Assembly: GCA_025201705.1 (NCBI GenBank)
Contig: MU617379.1
Location: 1 to 14,446 of the forward strand
Source of the DNA: Dissophora ornata
Taxonomy: Eukaryota; Mortierellomycota; Mortierellomycetes; Mortierellales; Mortierellaceae
Direction of reading: 5' to 3'
DNA length: 14,446 nucleotides
Part shown: one piece after another, positions 7,478 through 14,446 of the stretch
Numbering within the stretch: position 1 is the first letter of the stretch
How the letters are laid out: the number at the start of each line of letters is the position of its first letter
Notes under the pieces: generated by a model
The model's input: only the letters and a program-made list of their open reading frames with translations
What the model was told of the DNA's origin: nothing
Database searches by the model: none
Program-made: the position numbers and the translations under genes

Positions 7478-8563
7478 ATGTCATATTCCTCAGGGATGTT
7501 CCAGACACATGCCCTCGACCTACATGAGATTCGCTTAAGAATTGCCAGCAGCCTTGGCCGCAAAGACCTCGCGTCCTGTGCACGTGTGAGTCAGGATTGG
7601 AACAACTCATTTACACCGCTACTCTACAAGTCTGTGGCCTTGTCGGAATATGGCCCCAGCATGGAATCTGTCAAGAGAAACAAGCACCTTATACGACACC
7701 TGACGATCTGGGGATATGGAAATAAACTATTATCATCATCTGTACAAGACCAAGTAATTTCTAGCATCATAACCAACTCACCTCTGACCACTTTGGGAGT
7801 ATCGGGCTGGATGAGAGACAGCGGGGCTCAGGCTCTAGCTGAGGCACTCAAGGCCAATTCGACTCTGGTCACCTTGTTCTTGTACCAGAACTCAATCGGA
7901 TGCAGTGGAGCTCAGGCGTTGGCTGAGGCACTCAAGGTCAACTCGACTTTGGCCATCTTGAATGTGAGCGAGGATTCAATCGGAAGCAGTGGAGCTCAAG
8001 CACTGGCTGAGGCACTTAAATCCAACTCAAGTTTAACTTCTTTGGACTTGACTGACACCGAGTGGGGGGAAAAAGTTGGAGATGTCGGAGCTCAGGCTTT
8101 GTCAGATGCACTCAAGACCAACTCGACTCTGACCACCTTGATGTTGTGTATGACCTCGATCGAATACAACGGAGCTCAGGCGCTGGCAGATGCACTCAAG
8201 ACCAACTCGACTCTGATCACTTTAAACCTGAAATTTAACTTGATCGGATGTAATGGAGCTCAGGCACTGTCGGAGGCACTCAAAACCAACACAACTCTGA
8301 CCACTTTGAACTTGCATGACAACTCGATCGGATACAATGGGGCTCAGGCACTGTCAGATGCACTCAAGACCAACTCGACTCTGACCACCTTGAGCTTGGG
8401 ATACAACTCGATTGGAGATATTGGAGCTCAGGCGCTGGCTGAGGCACTCAAGACCAACTCGACTCTGGCCACCTTGGACTTGCAGTGTAATGAGATCGGA
8501 GACAACGGAGTTGAGGCGATACATCAAGTGTTGCAGACCACAAAGTGTGAAATAGAATTTTAG
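7478..8563 (+). CDS. F-box-like/LRR (RNI-like) protein, intronless
   Basis: From the ATG at 7478 the product has 361 residues; the frame is open back to 7367 but that part looks like 5' UTR. Met at 7496 has a better context (G at -3) and is an alternative start. Residues about 10-55 (LDLHEIRLRIASSLGRKDL, then CARVSQDWN) match the F-box-like helices that bind Skp1 in SCF ubiquitin ligases. From about residue 105 there are eight near-perfect 28-residue ribonuclease-inhibitor-type LRRs with the pattern GAQALAEALKTNSTLTTL, plus a ninth degenerate one; one repeat carries a four-residue insert. The likely role is substrate recognition through the LRR arc; the target is unknown. The 3' end has AATAAA and a genomic poly(A) run, suggesting a retrocopy. 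No TATA box is seen upstream. Confidence 0.85.
   Translation: MSYSSGMFQTHALDLHEIRLRIASSLGRKDLASCARVSQDWNNSFTPLLYKSVALSEYGPSMESVKRNKHLIRHLTIWGYGNKLLSSSVQDQVISSIITNSPLTTLGVSGWMRDSGAQALAEALKANSTLVTLFLYQNSIGCSGAQALAEALKVNSTLAILNVSEDSIGSSGAQALAEALKSNSSLTSLDLTDTEWGEKVGDVGAQALSDALKTNSTLTTLMLCMTSIEYNGAQALADALKTNSTLITLNLKFNLIGCNGAQALSEALKTNTTLTTLNLHDNSIGYNGAQALSDALKTNSTLTTLSLGYNSIGDIGAQALAEALKTNSTLATLDLQCNEIGDNGVEAIHQVLQTTKCEIEF
7820..8530 (+). repeat. 84-bp coding tandem repeats (LRRs)
   Basis: Units of about 84 bp, each containing GGAGCTCAGGC and CACTCAAGACCAACTCGACT or close variants, are conserved at nucleotide as well as protein level. This points to recent amplification or gene conversion. Confidence 0.9.
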
Positions 8564-8637
8564 GCACACACACTCACACACAGCTTTAACCCCCTCAAGA
8601 TATACAAGTTTATCATTTTTATTTCTGTGTCGGTTTG

Positions 8638-8677
8638 AATAAACGCTTGGCCCAAAAAAAAAAAAAAAAAAAAAAAA
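8638..8677 (+). repeat. Polyadenylation signal followed by genomic A24
   Basis: AATAAA at 8638-8643, then 10 nt, then 24 uninterrupted A (8654-8677). This is the arrangement of a processed mRNA 3' end copied into DNA. No matching target-site duplication was found by eye. Confidence 0.8.
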
Positions 8678-8689
8678 GCATTAATCAAG

Positions 8690-9376
8690 GGCAGCCACTT
8701 CCGTGGATCAAGTTTTTAATGCTCCCGCACCATGTTGGCTCTACGCGACACCCTTAGAGCCAGGGCCAAGTGGAGGCCACCAAAAGCTGCTGGAGGAGCG
8801 GATCCGGCGCACAATGCCATTGGGTTCGAGGAACTGGGACTCGTACTTGGCTAAAGCGGTCTACGATGTCAATAGCCGCATCGTAGGGAGTATTAGAGTG
8901 TCCCCTACGCAGGCACTGATGGGTTACGTAGGACAGTCCGCAGTGAAGCGAGCTTTCGCCAACGACAAGTGGTTCCGAACGGCAGAGCAGATGGAGGCGC
9001 CCGCGGATGACGCCAACCCGGAGAGATAGCTCGACTCATGTACCTTCGAGAGAGCGCGTGAGGGAGCTGGCGTACTCGAACAAGACTTACTGCCAACGAA
9101 AAGATGAAGCGGTACTACGATCGGCGAGTGAAACCAGTTATATTCGACATCGGCGAAAAGGTCATGGTGTTTAATCTTTCGTTTGTCACCGGCTTCGGAA
9201 GGAAGTTGACACCGAGGTGGTTGGGCCCGTTCGAGGTAGTGTGGGTAGGAAGGACTGGGTCATATGGGATCCGCACTTCCCGAACCCACTATGACGCCCA
9301 GGACGGCGTCGAGAAATTTAGTGGGGATATGTTGAAGAAGTACGTCCAGCGAGCATATACTCGGAGGTATAGCTGA
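8690..9376 (+). pseudogene. Ty3/gypsy polyprotein 3' end (integrase C-terminus), broken
   Basis: The plus strand encodes KLLEERIRRTMPLGSRNWDS, then YDVNSRIVGSIRVSPTQALM (up to about 8925), typical of the end of a retroviral-type integrase core. After a frameshift near 9025 and a TGA near 9060 comes MKRYYDRRVKPVIFDIGEKV, followed by KLTPRWLGPFEVV, the GPF/Y-like C-terminal module. Another frame change near 8780 separates GQVEAT from the following KLLEE. No protease, reverse transcriptase or RNase H remains. A 5'-truncated dead element. Confidence 0.85.
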
Positions 9377-9398
9377 GCTGTGCAGCGTCGGGAGACAT

Positions 9399-9500
9399 CA
9401 GGAGAGGGGGTGTTGGCCTGGAAAGGGTCCGTTAGATTAGCGACTAGTTAGCTATTCCACGTGACAGAGTGTACTGGGAGGGTCTAAGGCAGCTGAGGAC
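9399..9500 (+). mobile_element. Polypurine tract and start of 3' LTR
   Basis: Just after the integrase end lies CAGGAGAGGGGG (9399-9410), a good polypurine tract, followed by TGTTGG at 9411, the usual LTR start. The other LTR end cannot be placed, so the LTR is probably truncated or decayed. Orientation agrees with the integrase fragment. Confidence 0.5.
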
Positions 9501-9510
9501 AGGCACCAGA

Positions 9511-9570
9511 GTGCTCCTTGTCTTTTAACATTCAAAAAAAAAAAAAAGTGCTCCTTTTTCTTTTGACATC
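9511..9570 (+). repeat. A14 run flanked by direct repeats
   Basis: GTGCTCCTTGTCTTTT (start of the unit 9511-9533) and a similar 23-bp unit at 9548-9570 flank 14 A (9534-9547). The repeats differ at several bases. Confidence 0.7.
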
Positions 9571-9605
9571 GAGCACTGGTCCTTGAGCTGACCTCCCCCT
9601 CCAAA

Positions 9606-9631
9606 GTGTGCGTGTGTGTGTGTGTGTGTGC
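9606..9631 (+). repeat. GT microsatellite
   Basis: A run of GTGTGCGTGTGT type with about 12 dinucleotide units. Confidence 0.9.
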
Positions 9632-9764
9632 AGCGTCTGCGACCATAGAGCGTTTATCCCTACCAACCAAGCCATTGAGGACTATCTAGTTCTACAAGCT
9701 TGTCTTGAACCAAGCCATCTCCCCCTCCAACAGTGCTAACACACTTTGAGCACGCGACAGAGGG

Positions 9765-9788
9765 AAAAAAAAAAAAAAAAAAAAAAAA
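9765..9788 (+). repeat. Orphan A24 run
   Basis: 24 uninterrupted A without AATAAA or coding sequence just upstream; possibly the tail of an unrecognised retroposed sequence. The rest of 9571-10192 holds no gene I can support. Confidence 0.8.
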
Positions 9789-10192
9789 GTCTCCATGGGT
9801 GCTGTTCTGGAGCATTCAATGCGGGAAAGGCATCAAGATGCCACCGTTTAATTAGTTAGTGTTTTAAAGCATCTGTTGGAGCTGTCGTTTTCTCTGTGTT
9901 GAAATGGCAAACAATTGGGCCGTGTGTGTGTGTATCTCACGCATTTGAAGATGCGAGAAGAACGTGGCAAAGACTGGGATGAAACGCTCTTATGAGATCT
10001 TAGCCTGTCAGGAGGGGAGGGAGATGCTTGAACAGAGTCCTGTGCTAAAGCACATCGTCTAACCCGCTAGTAAGTATTGAAGAAAAAAAAATGGGCCATG
10101 ACAGGCATTGATAATATGTAGAGTACTATCGCTTTCGTCTGTTACGACATGCACCGCCTTATGCTGGGTGTTTTGACAGGGACCTGGGGCCT

Positions 10193-11623
10193 TTATTTTT
10201 TGTTGCAATAAATGTCGGAGGCCTGGAGCTTCTCACTACTGGTTATGGTGTCAACTACAAATTCTCTGAAGCAATGACGGGCCTTTGACATACACAAGGC
10301 AACATTGCAGATCTCACAGGCCATGACTGTGGCCATGAAACGACAGAAAAAGCAGTTGGGTTTTTTGGTCGAGAATCATGGGTGAGTGAGGTCCTAGGGT
10401 GAAACGGATGGAGGGCAGATCAGGGCGATTTTCGGTAACATGTATCTTCTTGGTTGGTTCTGGTTTGGTGGCTCCGTGAACTCGTGTCCGTTTTGCTGTA
10501 GTCCATGTGCTGTTGGCTTCCTGCTCCCTCCCTGACCAAATCCTATGCCAACCCTGAGACGGAAATCTTTGTGAGAAAGGGATCCTTTTTGGACGACATA
10601 CATCCGATAGGCGTTGATGATGGTGGTGTCGAGAATCCAAAAAAAAGAGAGAGGCATCCATGTCCTGAAGAGGGTTAATTGGGTACTGTAATATGCCAGA
10701 TCGGCGCCATGCATGTTGTGGTTGTAGTCGTCAATCAACTTGGGGATTTTGAGTGCCGCTCTGGCGTCGAATACGCTCAATGAGGTCGCCATCTGTGTTG
10801 ATTTTGTGGATGGTGGTGCTCAGCATGGTGACGGGTGTATTATCCATCCAAACGACAACGAGAACTTGTTTTTTGTCGAAAACAACTCCTGCCAGGGTAT
10901 TCCATTGTAGTTTCTCGCTCTTGCCCACCTTCAAGGTTTCAAGGAAGCGGGTTGAGTTGATGCGGGCGGTACCACAAGCGCCGATGTTGAGTTCGCGCCG
11001 ATGCTTGAAGAGTGGGACGTTGAAAAAAAAAATAGTTATCCATATAAATATTGAACGGCAAAGTTGAATGTGGGAGTGCTCCGGCAAGGTGGACAATTGC
11101 AGAAGATGTTGCATTCAATCCTGGAACGACTTCAACGCCAACGATGGGTTTGATGCGTGAAGTGTAGAGGAACGCGAAGGTGTAACCTAATGGTGACAGC
11201 TCTCCGAGTCGAAGTGCTGGTGGGAGATTGGCGAATGCCTCATGTGTTCCTTGTGTGTGAAGGAATACGTTGTCAAAACTTGGCGCTTCAGGGAGAGTCC
11301 TACCAGTACCGGCACGAGTGCTCGTTTTCCCGGTTCTATACTTGGCTAAGCTGGCACTGCCACTCCCTTCACCGGAAACGTCCACACGATGATCAGCATA
11401 CGAATCAAGGCAAAGGGCTCTGAACCCGCTAAGCTCACGTCTACATACCTGCTTCTTCTTCTTCTTCATCTCCCTCGTCTACCCCTTTTGCCTCTTTGAT
11501 AAATGTTGGACATCGGTGTATGATTGAGAATAACATCTCTTCGCTCTCTTCCGCGTTGGTCGTGGAAGTGCTAGGAAGGTCAACAACGTCAAAGGCGTTC
11601 AGGGATTCAAGAGTAGGGTCCAT
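10193..11623 (-). pseudogene. piggyBac-type DDE transposase, frameshifted
   Basis: Pieces in three frames follow piggyBac order. They are an acidic N-terminus from ATG 11623 (MDPTLESLNAF, poly-Glu), LGYTFAFLYTSRIKPI, then FNIYMDNYF with a catalytic Asp near 11040. After a frame change at a poly(A) run (11023-11031) come LFKHRRELNIGACGTARINS, VVWMDNTPVTMLST and ERIRR. After another break come IPKLIDDYNHNMHGADLAYY, where the family's GVDLxDQ loses its last Asp to a deletion, and FRTWMPLSFFWILDTTIINA. The C-terminal cysteine-rich domain is visible at about 10193-10360: CFFC, then CEIC, C, H-C, stop TAA at 10195. Reading-frame breaks and the lost Asp make it inactive. TTAA target duplications and inverted ends could not be identified. 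Confidence 0.85.
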
Positions 11624-11790
11624 CTTGGGATTGGGCGAAGCAAAATAGGGAATCTGTGTGTACAGAGATATCGAGAGGAATCAATATTTTTGCTATTTTA
11701 ACAGGATGAAGGTAATGGCGTGAATCGTGGAATCGTTTTAATCAGAGCAGTTTGAGGAAACCTCACAAACAGACGAAGGGATACCATCCT

Positions 11791-11824
11791 CCCCTCCCCC
11801 CTCCCCCTCCCTTCCTCCCTTCCC
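11791..11824 (-). promoter_or_regulatory. G-rich (G4/MAZ-like) tract downstream of Rab11 gene
   Basis: On the minus strand, from 11811 to 11791, runs of 3, 5, 6 and 4 G are separated by single A. This is a strong G-quadruplex motif and resembles GGGGAGGGGG pause elements. It starts about 35-48 nt beyond the Rab11 polyadenylation signal. Confidence 0.55.
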
Positions 11825-11858
11825 ACCACCAGGCCCAAACAATCGTTACTTCTTTGAT

Positions 11859-11864
11859 TTTATT
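11859..11864 (-). terminator. Polyadenylation signal of Rab11 gene
   Basis: AATAAA on the minus strand, 180 nt after the stop codon at 12044. The 3' UTR contains two T runs (A runs on the plus strand near 11889 and 11971). Confidence 0.6.
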
Positions 11865-12043
11865 GGTAGTAAACGAGTACTGGTGAACAAAAAAAAAATA
11901 TACAACAATATAATGTCCTCTCCTCGCTCTTCGAACATTCGGTCTACTCTCTTGCCGTCTCTCCTGTCCAAAAAAAAAAAAACTACGGTGTAAGGGGTAA
12001 GGTAAGCCGGGGACTCGAAAATGTTCCAGGTACGTTTACGCTT

Positions 12044-13457
12044 TTAGCAGCATCCGCTGCCAGCAGGCTTGTCCTGAGGGGTTGGCGTTATGCTGATCGA
12101 TGCACCTCCAGCCTTCAACTCGTCCTTGCCACCCTCCTTGGGCATATGATTCGTGACAACCTTGTAGATCTATGGTACGAACGGAAAAAGAAGAAAAATA
12201 AAAAAGACAGAAAATGCTCAGCTCACATGCATAGTAGACTCTAAAACATTTTTCCCTTGCTTATTCAATCCCGTCTGCCTGTCCAAGGTCAGGCAGAAAT
12301 GTTCCCGTTCAGTGTTTGGCTCATTTCAAACCAAAAAAAAAAAGCCCTTACCTCGGTCAAAAGTCGGGTAAAGGCCATGTCGACGTTGGTGGCATCCAGG
12401 GCCGAGGTCTCGATAAACATGAGTCCGTTCTCCTCTGCAAAGCTCTTTGCCTCCTCAGTGTGGATGGAGCGCAAGTGTCTCAAATCAGACTTGTTACCGA
12501 CCAGCATGACAATGATGTTTGAATCTGCATGCTCGCGGACCTCGGACAGCCACCTCGAGACCGACTCGTAGGTGCCGTGCTGGGTGATATCGTACAACAA
12601 CAGGGCACCGACGGCGCCGCGATAGTAGGCTGAGGTGATGGCCCTGTAACGCTCCTGACCGGCTATGGAGGGTGCAAAGGAAGAAAAACACGCGTTGATT
12701 AACATTGCGCCCACTGAGATCCACTGCATCGCTTCTGGTCCAGTAAGCATGGGTGGGGGGAGGAGGAGGAGGCAGTGTGGTGTTGTTGCGTAGTTTACCA
12801 GTGTCCCAAATCTGGGCCTAATTGAGAGAATAAGCATGGATAGATTCGGCGGATGTAGAGAGAAACGCGGATAGACATTAGAATGTGCTTTCAGTGCCAC
12901 ATTGTGGCCTGTTTTGCCCTAGTCCACGCACGGCATTGAGGTGCGAAAGGGGGTGGGGGGGATGAGTGGCCTGACTCCTGCTGCCTCCTTTTGATCCTGT
13001 GGGCTGTCTGTCGTTCCGTGCAAGTCTAATCTATCATCAGGTTTCTGCATCTTAAAAATAGCCGTGAGAGAGTGGGGTCAAAGTACAGCCACCCTTGCGT
13101 AGGAGGACAGCCCAGGATTCCAGAGAGTTGAATCAACATTCGACGGAGCGGCTTGGTCCTGAGAAAAGCATCGTCATCATCTCATCTCCTGGCCCTCTAT
13201 TCGGTTGGTGGTTTGGACCTTTCATTTGTTTTAATCTTGCACGAGCGAGAGATTGGGCTGAGGCGGTGGCATACCTTGATCATCTTGCCGTCCTCGACCT
13301 GGACGGTTCTGGCGCCAAAGTCAACACCGATGGTGGACTTTGATTCGAGATTGAAGTCGCCACGGGTGAAACGGCTGAGCAAGTTGGACTTGCCGACACC
13401 GGAGTCGCCGATGAGGACAATCTTGAAGAGGAAGTCGTACGCGTCGTTCTGGGCCAT
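12044..13457 (-). CDS. RAB11 (YPT31-like): Rab11/Ypt31-family small GTPase, four exons
   Basis: Exons: 13457-13275, 12817-12799, 12662-12352 and 12169-12044, encoding 212 residues. All introns are GT..AG (457, 136 and 182 nt). The P-loop GDSGVGKS is at 18-24 region, switch I Thr in STIGVDF at 41-47, WDTAGQE at 65-71, NKSD at 124-127 and ETSAL at 152-156. A divergent tail ends in Cys-Cys for geranylgeranylation. [30 protein letters not shown] and [16 protein letters not shown] are Rab11 hallmarks. The family recruits effectors on trans-Golgi and recycling endosome membranes, driving exocytosis and polarised hyphal growth. The start ATG (GCCATGG) fits the Rab11 N-terminus; the frame stays open upstream, but that part is CT-rich 5' UTR. 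Exon 2 is only 19 nt. The gene is complete with all nucleotide-binding residues. Confidence 0.95.
12799..12817 (-). other. 19-nt microexon of Rab11 gene
   Basis: Flanked by TAG (12820-12818) and GTAAAC (12798-12793), it encodes AQIWDT plus the first base of Ala68. Without it the protein would lack the switch II Asp and shift frame, so correct inclusion is essential. Confidence 0.9.
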
Positions 13458-14446
13458 GGCGGGGATGCGGGGTCGAGGGTGGGGGATGGATGGATGAGGG
13501 GAAGGAGGATGAAGAGGATGAAGAGATTGATGGGAGAGAGTGGGATGGAAGAAAGGGAAAAGGAGATGAGAGCACCTGTGTCTGCGTGGATGTGTATTGT
13601 GTATTTGTGTGTGCGTGTGTGCAACGTGTGTGCAGCAGACCTGTGTGCACTCGTACGCGGTGGGTGCAATGCGTTGGAGGACCGCCTTCCCACAGCGCGT
13701 CACGCCCGAGCAATGCGCCACATCGCTATTTGAGCCTACAATAGTCTATTGGCAACCGCTGCCTGGTGCTGCTGGCTGCTGCGTGCCTCCTGGCCTGATC
13801 CCTGCGCATCACGTCCCCGCGTCGTCGAGAAAGAGCGTTGCGTCATAGCTCAATGCACCTCGCATTAGGAGAGCACTCGGGGACAAAGAACAAGGGCAGT
13901 GGAACGCGTTGTTTTTTGCTAGGGCTCGCAGGAATGAGCGCATTTGTATTTTGCAGGCATGGTGCGATGTGTGTGTGCTCTGAGCAGGGTGTGTCCGGGC
14001 TGGATGCCGGCTATTCCCGGTGGAGCATCCTCACTCGCTATCCGCATCTCCGCGCCGGGAGTCCGGCGGTCACGCGGTGCTGTGGCAGCCCCCGCATGTC
14101 AGTCATTATTGCAGGGCTGCACGACACGGCTGCAGGGTTGGTGGAAGGACAAGAAAATCTTTTTTAGGTTGTCCGCGGCGACACGTTATTGCCGTCATGT
14201 GTCCGTGGAGCGTCTTCTCGTCGCAGCTCCATGCAATCCTCTGATCCATGGGTGAGTGAGAGAGATCTCATGCTCGCCGCTCTTTTGCTCCTCCCCTCTT
14301 CTGCTCCTCCCCTCTCTTTCACTCCTCCTCGCTCCTCTCTCCCCATTGCTCATCCCCCCCCTGCCCTCCATCGGCCCCTCCCTCCCTCGACAGGCGTGTC
14401 AGCAATCTCCTTTTCCTCCATACATTCCATATTCCGCTTCCACTGT
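13458..14446. promoter_or_regulatory. Upstream region of Rab11 gene
   Basis: No convincing gene is seen. Next to the ATG, the minus strand is rich in CATC, CCCTCC and CT tracts (5' UTR). 13577-13637 is GT-rich on the plus strand. 14276-14390 is a long pyrimidine-rich tract on the plus strand with repeated GCTCCTCCCCTCT, which could be the promoter of a plus-strand gene starting beyond the window. Confidence 0.4.

Noticed and set aside
9606..9631. GT run as Z-DNA regulatory element
   Set aside because: Ordinary microsatellite in transposon debris; no gene nearby that it could serve.
10058..11700. piggyBac TTAA target duplication and inverted ends
   Set aside because: TTAA occurs several times and CTAACCC is present near 10060, but no matching inverted end is found at the other side.
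13197..13721. Longer Rab11 N-terminus from an upstream Met
   Set aside because: The frame is open but the extension is low-complexity His/Pro/Thr translated from CT and CA repeats; Rab11 proteins start close to the YDFLFK motif and the inner ATG has an ideal context.
1..14446. tRNA genes or CRISPR arrays
   Set aside because: No T-arm-like GGTTCRANTCC with a matching cloverleaf seen, and the only regular repeats are the coding LRR units and short tandem repeats without spacers.

Overview
The window looks like nuclear DNA of an early-diverging fungus, most likely Mortierellaceae. This is inference from gene families, short GT..AG introns and the repeat content; I have no database hit. Only three protein genes look clearly intact: a large two-exon leucine-rich-repeat (LRR) protein on the minus strand at the left (159-3350), a small secreted cysteine-rich peptide (5997-6215, plus), and a four-exon Rab11/Ypt31-type GTPase on the minus strand at the right (12044-13457). 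An intronless F-box/LRR gene (7478-8563, plus) is also open along its full length.

The rest is a graveyard of mobile and duplicated DNA. At 3583-4860 there are two diverged copies of a small zinc-finger/coiled-coil gene unit on the minus strand: one nearly complete but broken by an in-frame TAG, the other reduced to its 5' end and a downstream segment. At 5029-5539 and 6972-7245 lie two antisense, internally deleted fragments of the 3' end of 28S rRNA, sharing both end points. Between them sit the secreted-peptide gene and the tail of a Helitron helicase with a plausible Helitron 3' terminus. The F-box/LRR gene ends in a polyadenylation signal followed 10 nt later by a genomic A24 run, as expected for a retrocopy. 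It is followed directly by the 3' end of a decayed Ty3/gypsy element (integrase C-terminus, polypurine tract, LTR start). A piggyBac transposase pseudogene occupies 10193-11623 (minus), including a cysteine-rich C-terminal domain that is not in the longest reading frames.

There is no operon-like logic. The genes are independent units with their own TATA, polyadenylation or splice signals. The shared theme is TE-rich accessory sequence (about 3.4-11.7 kb) carrying fast-evolving LRR and secreted-peptide genes next to a conserved housekeeping trafficking gene. The most interesting items are the knottin-like peptide with a Kex2 site, the paired 28S fragments with common boundaries, the 19-nt microexon in the Rab11 gene, and the LRR gene with a genomic poly(A) tail.
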